Of a DNA stretch of 64,000 nucleotides, positions 48,353 to 61,005 are shown in pieces. The stretch comes from Effrenium voratum. Taxonomy: Eukaryota; Sar; Dinophyceae; Suessiales; Symbiodiniaceae. A program made the position numbers and the translations under genes. The notes under the pieces are model-generated. The model was not told the origin of the DNA. It saw only the letters and a program-made list of their open reading frames with translations, and did not search any database. Where the stretch lies: contig CAUJNA010003013.1 of the NCBI GenBank assembly GCA_963377175.1, positions 715,367-779,366 on the forward strand, in the 5' to 3' direction. Positions within the stretch are counted from its first letter, which is position 1. Each line of letters opens with the position of its first letter.

Positions 48353-48750
48353 TGCACATCTGGATGTCGCTCTACGACTGGATGTACATGAGGGGAAGTG
48401 AGTGGCATGTGACCGCCAGACCCATCATCGACTCCCTATCGAAGGCGATATCAGATCTCGTCAACGTATGCAAAGGGATGGTCATTGTGCGCGTGAACCG
48501 CGATGCAGCTTTCCATGGTGGAAGTGGGGACTTGGGTACGATTGCCAACAAAGTTAGCGAAATCTGCAAGGCGGCAGGCGCGTTGGTGACCGAGAATGAC
48601 CGTATGTGGCGTATTGCTCACGCACTAGCGGGCAAGAACTACACCTCCTGAAGCGGCTGTTGGTGGAGAAGTCCATTGACGCATCAGCGCCGAGCCTGGA
48701 ATTCATCAATGACCTGGAGGAGATTTGCATCAATGAGCCGGACCTTTAAT
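48353..48750 (+). CDS. Accessory protein D fragment, unrecognised
   Basis: HIWMSLYDWMYMRGSEWHV leads into helices (PIIDSLSKAISDLVNVCKG, VSEICKAAGALVTENDRMWR) and, in a neighbouring frame, LKRLLVEKSIDASAPSLEF to a stop at about 48749. It is probably continuous with the preceding protein. Its function is unknown. Confidence 0.4.
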
Positions 48751-48867
48751 TCAATATCCCCAAGAACATGGAGGAATCGAAGGTGAGGTTCGAGTACAAG
48801 CCGACGTTCGCCGCTCAATCAAGAAGGAAGCAGGAGCGCCAGAACGAAGGTCATAGCCAATGATCTG

Positions 48868-49825
48868 CGTCTACGGTGGCACACGGTCTCCGAGCTCGGC
48901 GAGTTTGTCTGCGAGCTATGCAGGAATGAGATGCAGAGGAACAAATCGAGAGTACTGGAATCCGATACATCCTTCAATCCATCCACGTGCGTGAATTGCT
49001 GTGCGAACTGGAATGCCAGTACGAACGGTGTCGCAAGGTCAAAGAATGGGGGGGAAGCTCTATACGCGGCTTTTCGCCGAGTGCAAAGTCGCGATCCCGG
49101 GCCTCCAACATCTCATGGTGGATGTCAACAATGTTCAGGCCATGATCACGTTTTTACGGGAACTTGCATACTCCAAATTGAAGAAGGAGCTGTCCCACGT
49201 GGGGTGCGTGAGCATGACATTGGATCAAGCGGCGCAATTTTACAATCACAAGCATGGAAAACAGTTGTGCGCGACCAGAGATGTGGTCATGCGCAGGGAT
49301 TCTGAAGGAAATGAGGAGAAGACCACCATCTACGTGATTGACAGAGATCTTGGCAACGTGGCCTACTCATCATGGATCAAGAGCGTGCTTGATCAGGGGA
49401 CGATGTATGACCTCCTGGGACGAACTACCAACGAGGAATTGTTGGGGGACGTCGTTGAGATGGTGTTAGGGTTCTTCGAGGTGATGTCATACTTCCAACA
49501 CGAACTTCCGCTGTGGAGAGATGTGTGGAAAATCAAGAGGGAGTTCGAGCAGTCCATCGTGCGGCATCTCGCGGGGAACGTGAGCTACACGACGGGACAG
49601 AACCGGAAACGGAACAAGCCTTCCGCTCAGCTCGGGACACCTACCAAAGAGGTATTGGACATCATGAACACGATCAAGCCCAAACACCCATACTCCCTGG
49701 TGATCGAACAGGCCAATCAAGGGTCCAAGAGGAAGGCGTCAGGAGGCGGAGACGCCCAGTGCCAGATCAGAGTTGAAGCTCTCACCCAAAGAGGAGAAGG
49801 AGGAGAAGAAGCAGCGCGTGGTTGA
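48868..49825 (+). CDS. Accessory protein E with paired-cysteine motif, unrecognised
   Basis: It starts in one frame with LRWHTVSELGEFVCELCRNE and TCVNCCANW, that is two Cys pairs about 25 residues apart, likely a zinc site. At the run of seven G at 49048-49054 coding moves to another frame: GKLYTRLFAECKVAIPGLQH, VDVNNVQAMITFLRELAYSK, YVIDRDLGNVAYSSWIKSVL, ending in a basic Ser/Gly-rich tail. The shift at a homopolymer points to an indel. No family is recognised. Confidence 0.45.
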
Positions 49826-51760
49826 TGGTCGGAAAGCGGCGCTCAAGTTCCTGGACTCATTGGAGAAGCGCATGGAGGATAAAGGGATTTGTGCGAAGTG
49901 CGCGAACGCGGCTCACGACGGCGACTGCAAGAAGATTGAAGAGGCTGCTGGGAATGACGAGGCGATGAAGAGGATTCGTGAACTTCTCAGCAGCGATCAT
50001 GTGTCCTCGGATGAAGAAATGGGGGATGCGGAGGAGCCCTCGTCATCAACACCCAAGGAACACAAGACAGGGAGACAAATGGGGAAAGAAACAATAGAGA
50101 TGTATAGCTATACCATCAATCTGGTGGAAATGGCAGACACGGCTGAAGGGGGCGAACTGCAACACGGAGACGTGGACCTTACCTTCAATCCGTGCGGGGA
50201 TCACAGGACCTTCAAGACAACGCTGGAGCGGGGATGCGATACCCTTCCGTGCTACATCCCAAGGTCTGGTGACGTGAGTAGCGTCGACTTACCATGGGCG
50301 TATGCGTCAATGACGGATCCCAGATTCTTCCCCAAGGGCGCCATTTTGGAGCAGCAGCTTGGCAAAAGCATCAATTTCTGCCTTTACCCGTTTGATGACG
50401 CTCCATTTTGCAGAATCGGCGATGAATATTCTGTGTTCGGAACGCGAGATCAAGCTAATCAGCAATCTCACGACCTTTGCAGGATCCTTCGCCACAAAAT
50501 CGGCAATTGCCGAGGAAGCGCTTTCAAGTGTGATGAGGGTGGATGGGTCGACATCGACGCAGTCATCAATGACTATGGGGTGGACCTTTTCCCACCGAAC
50601 ACTTCGAGAGAGAGACGCTACATGGGCATCATAGAAGTGATGAAATGGCAGGATTCTGGATACAAGAAATGGAGATTTCAGATCCTAGCAGTGAGGTTTC
50701 CGAGCATCATGAACCCGAATGATATGAGGGCTGCCAGACAGGAGCTGTTCTACATGGGTCGCACTCAGGACGAGGTCAACGGGATATTCAACAGATGTGC
50801 TGGATGATACAGACCTTGGTGTATCCGGGCCACGACTGGTCACAGCGATTTCGGATTCATGAGCTCTTCCGAACTGGCGAACAGGTATTCCGCAAGGATG
50901 GGTGACGCCCTCGAAGGACATATCTGGAAAATCTGCCAAACATCGTTCGTTGCGGGCTAGTCCCCGGCGGAATCGGTGGCGGAAACCGACTGGCGCTGCA
51001 CTTCGGGGCATTCGCCCCATGGGACAAGATGAACTTGGCGACGAAGACATCGCTACGTAACCTGCGGGTCGGGGATCCAATCGCGATCCAACCTGCACTT
51101 CGGGGATCCAACTCTCGCACGGTACGGAGCCGGAGTTGCGTTCAACGGGACGTTTATGGTGTTCGATGTTATCCCGTTCTACGAAGTCAAGTCCATATGG
51201 ATCGGCAAGTGCAACGAAGGGAAATGCCTGGACATCGAGAACGTCAAGCGGGCGTACTCGAAATGCGTCGAGAACGAGATCTGTCCTGGTTTCGTTGGTT
51301 CGTCCCAAGAGTCAGCCTTGATGTTCCTTCAGAACGTCACTAAGGTCATCGAGGGATCGCCAGAAACTGAGGCTGGCGCTGACAATCTGCACTACGTCAA
51401 AGACATGGTGGATCGTGCCTGCGCGTTGTTTCGTGACGGCCAACGTCATGAATTGGAAACCCTGACAAATGAGATCAGAGATGAGATCAGCAAAACCATC
51501 ATCCTGAATGACGAAAATTGGGAAGGCCTCAGGTGCCGAATTTGTCCATCTTGTGCGGCTACGATTCCTACATGCTTCTGTATTTGCCTGGAATGCGAAG
51601 CGCAATTGATTTCTACCGGAAGATTCCACGTCAACGTCAGCTCAGGCGACGATGATGACGATCGTGAACCCAAGTGTCCGGGGATGCCAGGCGGGCGCAG
51701 GGGGAAGCGAATGATAACGCGGCAGCACAAGGGAAGGATGGTGGAGATGACGATGATCCT
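49773..51760 (+). CDS. Tpt1/KptA-like RNA 2'-phosphotransferase domain protein, frame-broken
   Basis: Tpt1/KptA enzymes remove a 2'-phosphate from RNA by ADP-ribosylation with NAD+. N-terminal to the domain is a knuckle-like C-x2-C-x4-H-x3-C (ICAKCANAAHDGDC). The first lobe is SHDLCRILRHKIG (LRHK codons from 50487), CDEGGWVDIDAVI and IEVMKWQDSGYKKWRFQI. An in-frame TGA at 50805 is followed in the same frame by WCIRATTGHSDFGF (IRATTGHS at 50823-50846), the counterpart of the family's IRAxQGHS. In the next frame come TYLENLPNIVRCGLVPGGI, NRLALHFGAFAPWDKMN and LRNLRVGDPIAI. The last frame (from about 51084) gives RYGAGVAFNGTFMVFDVIPF, then a Cys-rich tail CRICPSCAATIPTCFCICL. The HGT usually preceding the GLVPGG helix is not intact (RRTY). 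Motif order and spacing support the family well; activity is doubtful in this copy. Confidence 0.68.
51729..51750 (+). promoter_or_regulatory. Candidate polypurine tract
   Basis: A purine-rich AAGGGAAGGATGGTGGAGAT stretch lies about 12 bp before the 3' LTR, where the plus-strand primer of an LTR element belongs. It is not directly adjacent to the LTR, so the assignment is tentative. Confidence 0.35.
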
Positions 51761-51762
51761 GG

Positions 51763-51998
51763 TAGGGCTTATGGTCTTGCATGGACTTGCATTAACCTGT
51801 TCGATCCGAGTGAGAGGAAACAGGTGCGATCGCGCTGCTGATCCCGCACGTGTGTGGTTATTGACAAACACCCTTACAACAGTTTGCACTGGTTTGGCTG
51901 TATCGGTTTAGCCGTACATCTTTACTACGTGTTTGAGTACATTCAGCTGGAAGCTTGGTGGACAGCGTCCCACGGGACGTCATCTTGCGCTCTTGACA
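51763..51998 (+). repeat. 3' LTR (236 bp)
   Basis: It is collinear with 36826-37064. It ends TTGACA and is followed by CCAAG, which matches the ACAAG before the 5' LTR at four of five bases. Confidence 0.92.
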
Positions 51999-52003
51999 CC
52001 AAG

Positions 52004-52239
52004 TTTCCGACTCTTTGAGCTTTACCAATATCATCCCCAGCCTGACCCTGGAGCATGCTTCAGGGTTTCTGAGGATCGCCTTGATGAGCAATTGATTCTT
52101 CAGCTTGTCAGTCATGACTGGCGTGGCGTTGGCTGCTGTTACTTACTGTTGTAAGTAAGCCAGTGGCAGCTGCAGGCAGGACAAGTCAACGCGCAACTAC
52201 AAGCAGCAAGGGTTGGTTGTTTGTTGGTCCCATCAGGCT
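52004..52239. other. Right flank of the LTR element, no gene seen
   Basis: Ordinary sequence between the 3' LTR and the GC-rich repeat; nothing recognised. Confidence 0.4.
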
Positions 52240-52405
52240 AGGTGCCGGGTCTAAAACAGTCTGAATAGGCGCCGGCTGCCGGCGGCCAAGTTCTTTCCAG
52301 GGCGTCAGGTCCCGGCAAGCAGGCGGCGGGTCCCGGCAATCAAGTTCTTCCAGGGCGCCGGGCCCCAGCAACCTGGGCGCCGGGTTCTTCCAGGGGGGGC
52401 CGAGG
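52240..52405 (-). repeat. GC-rich dispersed repeat, copy 2 (inverted relative to copy 1)
   Basis: On the minus strand it reads GGGGCCCGGCGCCCTGGAAG and GAACTTGATTGCCGGGACCC, the same units as 30519-30676. About four units are present. Confidence 0.8.
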
Positions 52406-52757
52406 AAGAAACAAGGCAAACCGCATAATAATGTATTATACGCTTGTGCTGATTCAATGCTCTCAGTCTAAGATTGTTTACATTGCATGTGTCCTTGGGG
52501 CCATGGAAAAAATGACCCCCTCTTAAGCTCCATGGAAAAATGACCCTGGTTAAATGGTTGTCCAGGGTGCCTGACCCGGCACTGGAAGCCGGATCGTCGG
52601 GCAGCGCAGCGCCACCAGGTCCACCAATCTCCGGCCCGACCTATTCCCTCAATCCCGCACGGCCAGCGCAGCCGTGTTACGACGCCATGTGCCGCCCTGC
52701 GCACCATTTTGACCTGCGCAGCCTTGCTTTGAAATCTTGAGTGTAGTAGTTTGTCGG
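52406..52757. other. No gene seen
   Basis: It contains two near-identical CCATGGAAAAATGACCC blocks at about 52501-52545, a short local direct repeat. Confidence 0.4.
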
Positions 52758-55527
<2,770 letters not shown>

Positions 55528-56167
55528 CGCATTGCCTCAGATGGGAAACCCACGAGGCGCGCAACCAGTTGCCCCGCCAAATTCGACATTCATGACCTGC
55601 AGCCATCCAGGCCATTCCCGGCCACGACGAAGATATTCGACCTCAAGAATCGCAAGACAGAGCAGCGGGTGTACCGTCAAAGTCCGTCACCAAATTCTGG
55701 CACAGTGGCCTGGACGCATGCTCACACTTCTCGAGCATGTGGTCCCGCACTCCGACGTCGCCCCAGAACTTCGAAACTCTCTCTTCAAGCCTGCGTCCAC
55801 GTGACCAGTCGTCGCAGGCGCTGCAGATGGAGGAATCACCTCCCGACCAAGAGTGTGGCGGGCATCAGTCGCTTGGGAAAGCCTGGCCGGCTTGGCAACT
55901 CCAGGTGGACACAAGCAGCCGCCCACCCACAATGCACAACCAGGCCGCGCAACGTTGCAGCCGTCCTGGCGCATCAAGGACTTGTGACCTGCCGGACACA
56001 GCCCGACCTCACGGCGGAGAATGGCAAGTCGCAACACCAACACTCCAAGACGTCATGCTCAGATGTCCCACAGGTTGGAACACTCAGACCGCACACGCGA
56101 AAGCACGACTTCACCGCCATATGGATGCTGTTTCTCCATCATGCACAAGCTTGAAGCATGGGCGGCC
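55528..56167 (+). other. Coding-like fragments, no recognisable protein
   Basis: Several overlapping frames have moderate composition (for instance KIFDLKNRKTEQRVYRQS near 55633). None is long or patterned enough to name. It may be a decayed continuation of the preceding gene. Confidence 0.3.
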
Positions 56168-56872
56168 ATGATAGCTCCAGTTGCGTTTCACATCTCCAAC
56201 TGTGTGACAACGAAGCCGTTAAACATGAAATTCGGAAAGTCATCAACCCATGAATTGCCTCTTGGTACAGCCAAGAATGCCCGTGTTTCTCGAAGGAAGA
56301 TTGGTGATAGACAGCCAATCTTAGTCTTTGGGCGAAGGGGAAGCAAAGAAGGATGTTCTTGGTCTTGGTTTGCTCGGTTCAGTATGACCACAGTAATCTG
56401 TCGATTCGATGCAGTTCAAGTGACATCTCCTCTCATGCCCGTGTCTCCTCCTGGACCTGATCTACCGGGTGCCGGTGAGACCCGGAGTGCGTGCCTGGGC
56501 ATTCACGACACGGCTGGTCCGTTTGAAGAGCCTAGGGACTTGCACACCGGGCAGTTCATCTACGTCAAGTGCACGGAAGACGAAAATCTATGCTTCCCTC
56601 CACCATAGGCTCGCAGTCCGCAGTTCGAGGCTGAACGCGCTCTTGCTGAGCTGAGGGCCGCGAGCAAGGTCGTTGGTGACCCCCGTGACTCGGAGGAGTA
56701 CACGCGATGGGAGACATCCTCGTATGACTTCGTTGCTTACGCCTTCTACCAGGTTCCGTCGCAGTACCGGAATGTTCCGGCAGTAAAATCTGCCTCCCGG
56801 ATCTTCGGCCTGATCCCTGACGATCAGCTCGTGCGGCCCAACAAGCCCGAGCCGGCCGTCGTTTCGACTTGA
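56168..56872 (+). CDS. Unrecognised protein with one in-frame TAG
   Basis: The frame starts MIAPVAFHISNCVTTKPLNM and runs to a TAG at 56606-56608. It then continues in the same frame with clearly coding sequence (SPQFEAERALAELRAASKVV, SYDFVAYAFYQVPSQYRNV, SRIFGLIPDDQLVRPNKPEP) to a TGA at 56870. The single stop inside an otherwise continuous frame suggests a point mutation or readthrough. No family is recognised. Style and neighbourhood resemble the accessory genes of the LTR element. Confidence 0.4.
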
Positions 56873-56876
56873 CGCC

Positions 56877-58230
56877 GTGCGTGGTTCAGATGAATCCCGG
56901 CGCCGAATGGAGAAACTGAATGAGGAATCCATCCGGAAGAACAAGGTCATCCTTGGCGCAAAGCTTGGAGAGTTCATTGCCCCGAGAATAGGAAACTCCA
57001 TCAAAACTCTCTGCGCAAATGTTTCGGAGATCTCGGACTTCCTGCAGATGGGAGATTCTTGACTACTTCATCGGGTGGAGAATCGCTGAACAGGACTTCT
57101 TCAGGAGATCTTGCGCGGAAATCCGCGACGCACTCCGTGGGACGGCTAAGCAGCCCGGAAAAACCGGCGCGGTTTCCGACCCGGAATTGGGGTCTTCTTC
57201 CGCTAGCGGTCAGGGAAATGTGATGTCACTTTTTCGGCACCACCAGGAGGCCCCGCTTTGCAAGTTACTTAGGCCGTATGAGCTAAGGATGTATTTTGTG
57301 TCGCGAGGGCCAGATAACTCAGAGCTTGAAATTTCACGAGTTTTCACGGCTGTTTCACGGAGTAGTGACGGCCTTTCAGTTTCCCGCGCGAGTTATCACG
57401 GCCGTTAGGCCGAGTTTTCACAGCTTTACGGGGGCCAACGAGCGCAAGTCGCCGAGGACATAATAGCTCACAAAGACAAGGTAACTTGGGACTCGGGGCC
57501 TCCTTCCTGGCAACCCCACCACCGAGGACGCCTGCGCATTGCATGTTCTGTCTTCCTTCCTTGAGGACGGGGTTGGCATGTTTGAGCTGATCCTCACTGT
57601 CATTCGTGACGAGAAGCGCTGCCTGATCCCTGGTTCGGCCAGCTGACACCGATTCCTTGCACGAGAGGCATCAGCACATGCTCTATGACAGCCTGTGCTT
57701 GCCTATCGCGTCGGAGATGGTACCTAAGACCCTGTACAAAGTGGTCCCACTTCGCGATGCCTTTTTGTTGAGCGGGGGGCCATCATCAAGTCGGGTAGAG
57801 CGACGATTGAACTTCTACCCCCCCGGCCAGATGAGTATGTTCCCATTCGGGACCATGGTGAGTGCCCCACCAACTCCGTCGATCGCATCACTGACCGAAA
57901 CGTGACCGAGATTCACACTTCGGGTCAACGCCAGAGAGGCGATCCCCGATACATGGTCCTCGTGATCGACGCCCGTCATTTCGCCATGGAGAAAGGCGGA
58001 ATGCGCATCGCACGCCAGAAAACCTTTGCGCGCGAGAATATCGCGATCGGGTATTGGCGATGCGCGTACATCAAGGAGGACTACTCCATCGCCTACCTTC
58101 GACCATGGACCTACCGCCCCGATTTCCTCGGCACGATTCCCGATGATCCGCGGAAGTGCTTTCAAGAGGTGAAGAACCCTGAGCATCGCTTTTTGATTAG
58201 AATCAAAAGGATGACTATGATTCTTTTTTG
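56877..58230 (+). pseudogene. Unrecognised, frame-broken coding region
   Basis: Consecutive segments in different frames have good composition: RRMEKLNEESIRKNKVILGA, LDYFIGWRIAEQDFFRRSC, HVLSSFLEDGVGMFELILTV, LYDSLCLPIASEMVPKTLYK, YMVLVIDARHFAMEKGGMRI and IAIGYWRCAYIKEDYS. The last part could be a remote relative of the second lobe of Tpt1/KptA proteins (a strand-rich RGDPRYMVLVID, then a Gly-containing loop), but the diagnostic motifs are not there. The composition changes to A/T-rich at 58230. 57400-57460 is probably not coding. Confidence 0.35.
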
Positions 58231-58385
58231 ATTTTAAAAAAGTAGGGAAAATCAATTGAGATTTACAAGTGTTGTGAATGTGTTTTTGGTGTGTGTGTAA
58301 ACTAGTGTTTTGTTAAATGCTTTCTTTTGATTTTCTTTTGATTTTTTGTGTTCTCAAAGTGGTGAACATGAATGCATTCACTGTC

Positions 58386-58400
58386 TGTTTTTGGCTCAAG
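58386..58400 (+). other. Spliced-leader relic upstream of a LEK-family gene fragment
   Basis: TGTTTTTGGCTCAAG ends in the exact 12-base 3' end of the dinoflagellate spliced leader. About 35 bp downstream the LEK-repeat coding sequence begins, so the gene fragment looks like a reinserted, once trans-spliced mRNA. 58231-58385 is A/T-rich with no gene. Confidence 0.6.
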
Positions 58401-58488
58401 AAAGATAATCTATATATATAGAGCTAGATATAGAGGCTTTGGAAAAGGCCAGAAGGCCCATGGCAGAAGAAGAAGAGACAGAGCCAGG

Positions 58489-60908
58489 TGCGGGGTTTCA
58501 AAATTATGGATTTAAGCTAATTTCAAGGTCCGACCCGTGCACTTAAGCCCTGCTCCTGTGTCTGCACCTCTGATCGGAGCACATGTCAGAACCGGGACAC
58601 GATTGAATGTTTGTTTTTGTTTTTGGGCACTCGTGAAAACAATGCCAAAACCGGCTGCGCTTTAGAAAGTGCATTTGGCAGCAACAATGGATGCAAACGC
58701 CTTCGTTAAAGCAATTCACTACTGGAAGGGCAGCCTGTCAAATCCTGTGGGGTCACTGCGTTGCGTTTTTTTAATGCTGAATTACCCGGTGGGGCAAAAT
58801 CGCTGAGTCAATAAATCCTTAAACAACATGGGCCCGTGCACTTGAGAGTCGGCCCGTTTTCTGAAACCACGGAACTTTGCGTATTTTCAGAATTTGCAAG
58901 ATTCGGTGGCTCTTTGTGTGACAAGAGCAATTTTTGTTGAAACATTGAGCAACCTTAGCATGGCCGTGTCGCACTCAAAAACGTCGCATGTCAGAAGTGC
59001 ACAATGTTGTTGTTTTTCGCCGTGGTGGCACATATTGCCAAATGGGGAGCGATGGCAAGGATTAGTGGGAATGCATGGATGATGGTTGATAGTTTGTAGC
59101 TTAGAGTGAAGGCCGTGAGAATTGGGCTCAGTTCAGCGCGAAGCATATGGAGATGGTGCTGTAGTCAGGGCAGCTGGTAGTCAAGGGGGAGCTCCTGCCT
59201 TGATCACCGGGCCACATTCCATAAGCACGGCCAGCCAAGAATGTTAGTGCAGCCAAATTCCGTTGAGTGCAGACGAATTTCCTTTAGCGCGTGCAGTAAA
59301 AATGTTGTGGTGCAGCCGGAAATTCCTCATGTGCAGCCAAAGTTCCTTAAGTGCACCCCCCCCCCCCCGAATTTAAGCTAATTAGCCGGCAGCCAAAATT
59401 CCTTAAGTGCAGCCAAAGTTCCTTGAGTGCAGCCAACATTTCTTGGAAATGTTCGGTGCAGCCAAAGTTCCTTAAGTGCAGCCAAAATTCCTTAAGTCCC
59501 GGAAAAAATCCTTAAGTCCGGAAAATCCTTAATTCATTCCCGCCGACCGGCAATTTTCCGGAAAAAAACCTTAATTCCTGATTAATTAGCTTAAATTCAG
59601 GGGGGGGGGTGAACTTAAGGATTTTTGCTTTTGCCCGAGATGAAGTTCGGGGTGAAATTAGTGTTTTTCAAGCTACAAAACGTTATTTTGGCAATGAAAA
59701 ACACTAATTTCACCTCGAACTTCATCTCGGGCAAAGGCAAAAATCCTTAAGTTCACCCCCCCCCCTGAACTTAAGCTAATTAATCCGGAATTAAGGATTT
59801 TTTTGGACTTAAGGAATTTTAGCGGGAATGAATTAAGGATTTTTCCGGAATTCATGATTTTTCCGGACTTAAGGATTTTTTTCCGGGACTTAGGGAATTT
59901 TGGCTGCACCGAAGGAATTTTGGCTGCACTTAAATGTTGGCTGCACTTGGGGAGTTTTGGCTGCACTTAAGCAACTTTTGCTGCCGGTTAATAGCTTAAA
60001 TTTGGGTGGTGCGCTTAAGGAGTTTGATCCGCCCTTTAGCCGCACTGAAGGCATGTTGGTTGAGCCTTGCGCTACAGCCTGAGTCAGAACCCCCACGGAA
60101 ACACCCATGGATCCAAACAACAATTCACTGCAGCAAGGCCCAATATCAAATAAACATGTACTCACGTGTTTCAAGGTCAAAAAAGGCAGGCCCATACATC
60201 AAACAAAGTGGCGTAAGGTGGAACTGAGGTGAATGGGAACATCAACAACTGAGCCCATGTATCAAGAGACGGTGCAAATTGCTATTGTCACGCAAGCATT
60301 TATTCGGCTTGCCTTTACTGCGAGACCAGCATTCTCACAACTTTTGCTCTGCCGGCTTGAGATTCAACATACGCCGCAGCGTAAGTGACTTTTACTTCGG
60401 CACAGCCAACAAAAGTTGCGCTGAAACTGGGGTATGTGCTGCGTTTTTCATTGCTGACATCGCCAAATCCCGAAAACATGTCTATCCTCACCAATTGTTC
60501 ACACCCTGCTTCAATCGGGCTAAACGCGCCAGAAACGTGCTTAAGTGCAGCGGGCGACCTTGATAATTAGCTTACATCCATAATTTGCCCCCCACAAACT
60601 GATTCCCTCAAATGGTCTGGTCTGAACGCCACTGACAGTGTATACTGATTTTGCTCTGGTTTGCAACATGTGTGATCTGAGTCAGAAAATGCAAAAAAAC
60701 TTTCGCCGGGTGTGAGTCTCAAACGCTCCAACAAGGCAATGACATCAAGTCCGGATTTTGCATTGTTCCAAAAATAAATAGCCTTTTCGGGCTGTTCAGC
60801 TTCGAAAACACAGAAGTTTGAAAACCATTGGGTTTCAGCAACACTGAAAAAAGCCCCACCCTTAAGTACACGCCCCCCCCCCCTTAAATCCATAATTTTG
60901 AAAGCCAA
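58489..60908. mobile_element. Non-autonomous foldback (Mutator-like?) element with 10-bp target duplication
   Basis: CAGAGCCAGG occurs at 58479-58488 and again at 60909-60918. Just inside, a perfect 21-bp inverted repeat (58496-58516 and 60883-60903; core TCAAAATTATGGATTTAAG) marks the ends, offset from the duplication by 7 and 5 bp. The interior has no transposase and contains a 670-bp imperfect palindrome. A 9-11-bp duplication plus terminal inverted repeats is the pattern of Mutator-like elements; family assignment is inference. Removing the insert restores an open frame in the host LEK gene. A minus-strand frame at 60567-60908 (GESFFAFSDSDHTCCKPEQ) runs into the terminal repeat and may be an old captured fragment. 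Confidence 0.65.
59347..60018. repeat. 670-bp imperfect palindrome of CTTAAGTGCAGCC units
   Basis: The centre is at 59682.5. Inner arms 59599-59670 and 59695-59766 are almost perfect inverted copies, including CCCGAGATGAAGTTC and its complement, each bounded by a run of G or C. Outer arms consist of many degenerate AAATTCCTTAAGTGCAGCC units on the left and their complements on the right. It is the interior of the foldback element. Confidence 0.85.
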
Positions 60909-61005
60909 CAGAGCCAGGCTTTGGAAAAAACCACAGGAAAGGTGGTGCCAGACACTTTTCCAAACCCTATGTGGACAGTGGCTTATTGTTCACTGTTTTG
61001 GAGTA

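Larger units (their letters stand above)
36826..51998 (+). mobile_element. Ty1/Copia-type LTR retrotransposon, 15.2 kb, with large 3' accessory region
   Basis: Two near-identical direct repeats of 239 and 236 bp bound the element. Differences are about six substitutions and 3 bp of indels, so about 97% identity by eye. The flanks are ACAAG (36821-36825) and CCAAG (51999-52003), which share CAAG and are consistent with a 5-bp target duplication. The LTRs begin TAGGG and end TTGACA, so the usual 5' TG is not present. The internal order is Gag, protease, integrase, reverse transcriptase, RNase H, which is the Copia order. About 7 kb of further plus-strand coding DNA follows, ending in a Tpt1/KptA-like domain. 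Frameshifts, three in-frame TGAs and an integrase deletion make this copy non-autonomous as written. The young LTRs suggest recent mobilisation, possibly in trans. Confidence 0.92.
58401..61005 (+). pseudogene. LEK-repeat family gene fragment split by a 2.4-kb insertion
   Basis: 58435-58488 encodes EALEKARRPMAEEEETEPG. The same frame resumes after the insertion and one copy of its target duplication (60919 onward: FGKNHRKGGARHFSKPYVDS) and ends at a TAA at 61003-61005. The Glu-Ala-Leu-Glu-Lys signature ties it to the genes at 61292 and 63527. The upstream leader relic suggests retroposition. Function of the family is unknown. Confidence 0.5.

Noticed and set aside
46092..51760. Envelope gene that would make the element an errantivirus-like retrovirus
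   Set aside because: No signal peptide, membrane anchor or glycoprotein pattern is visible in any segment.
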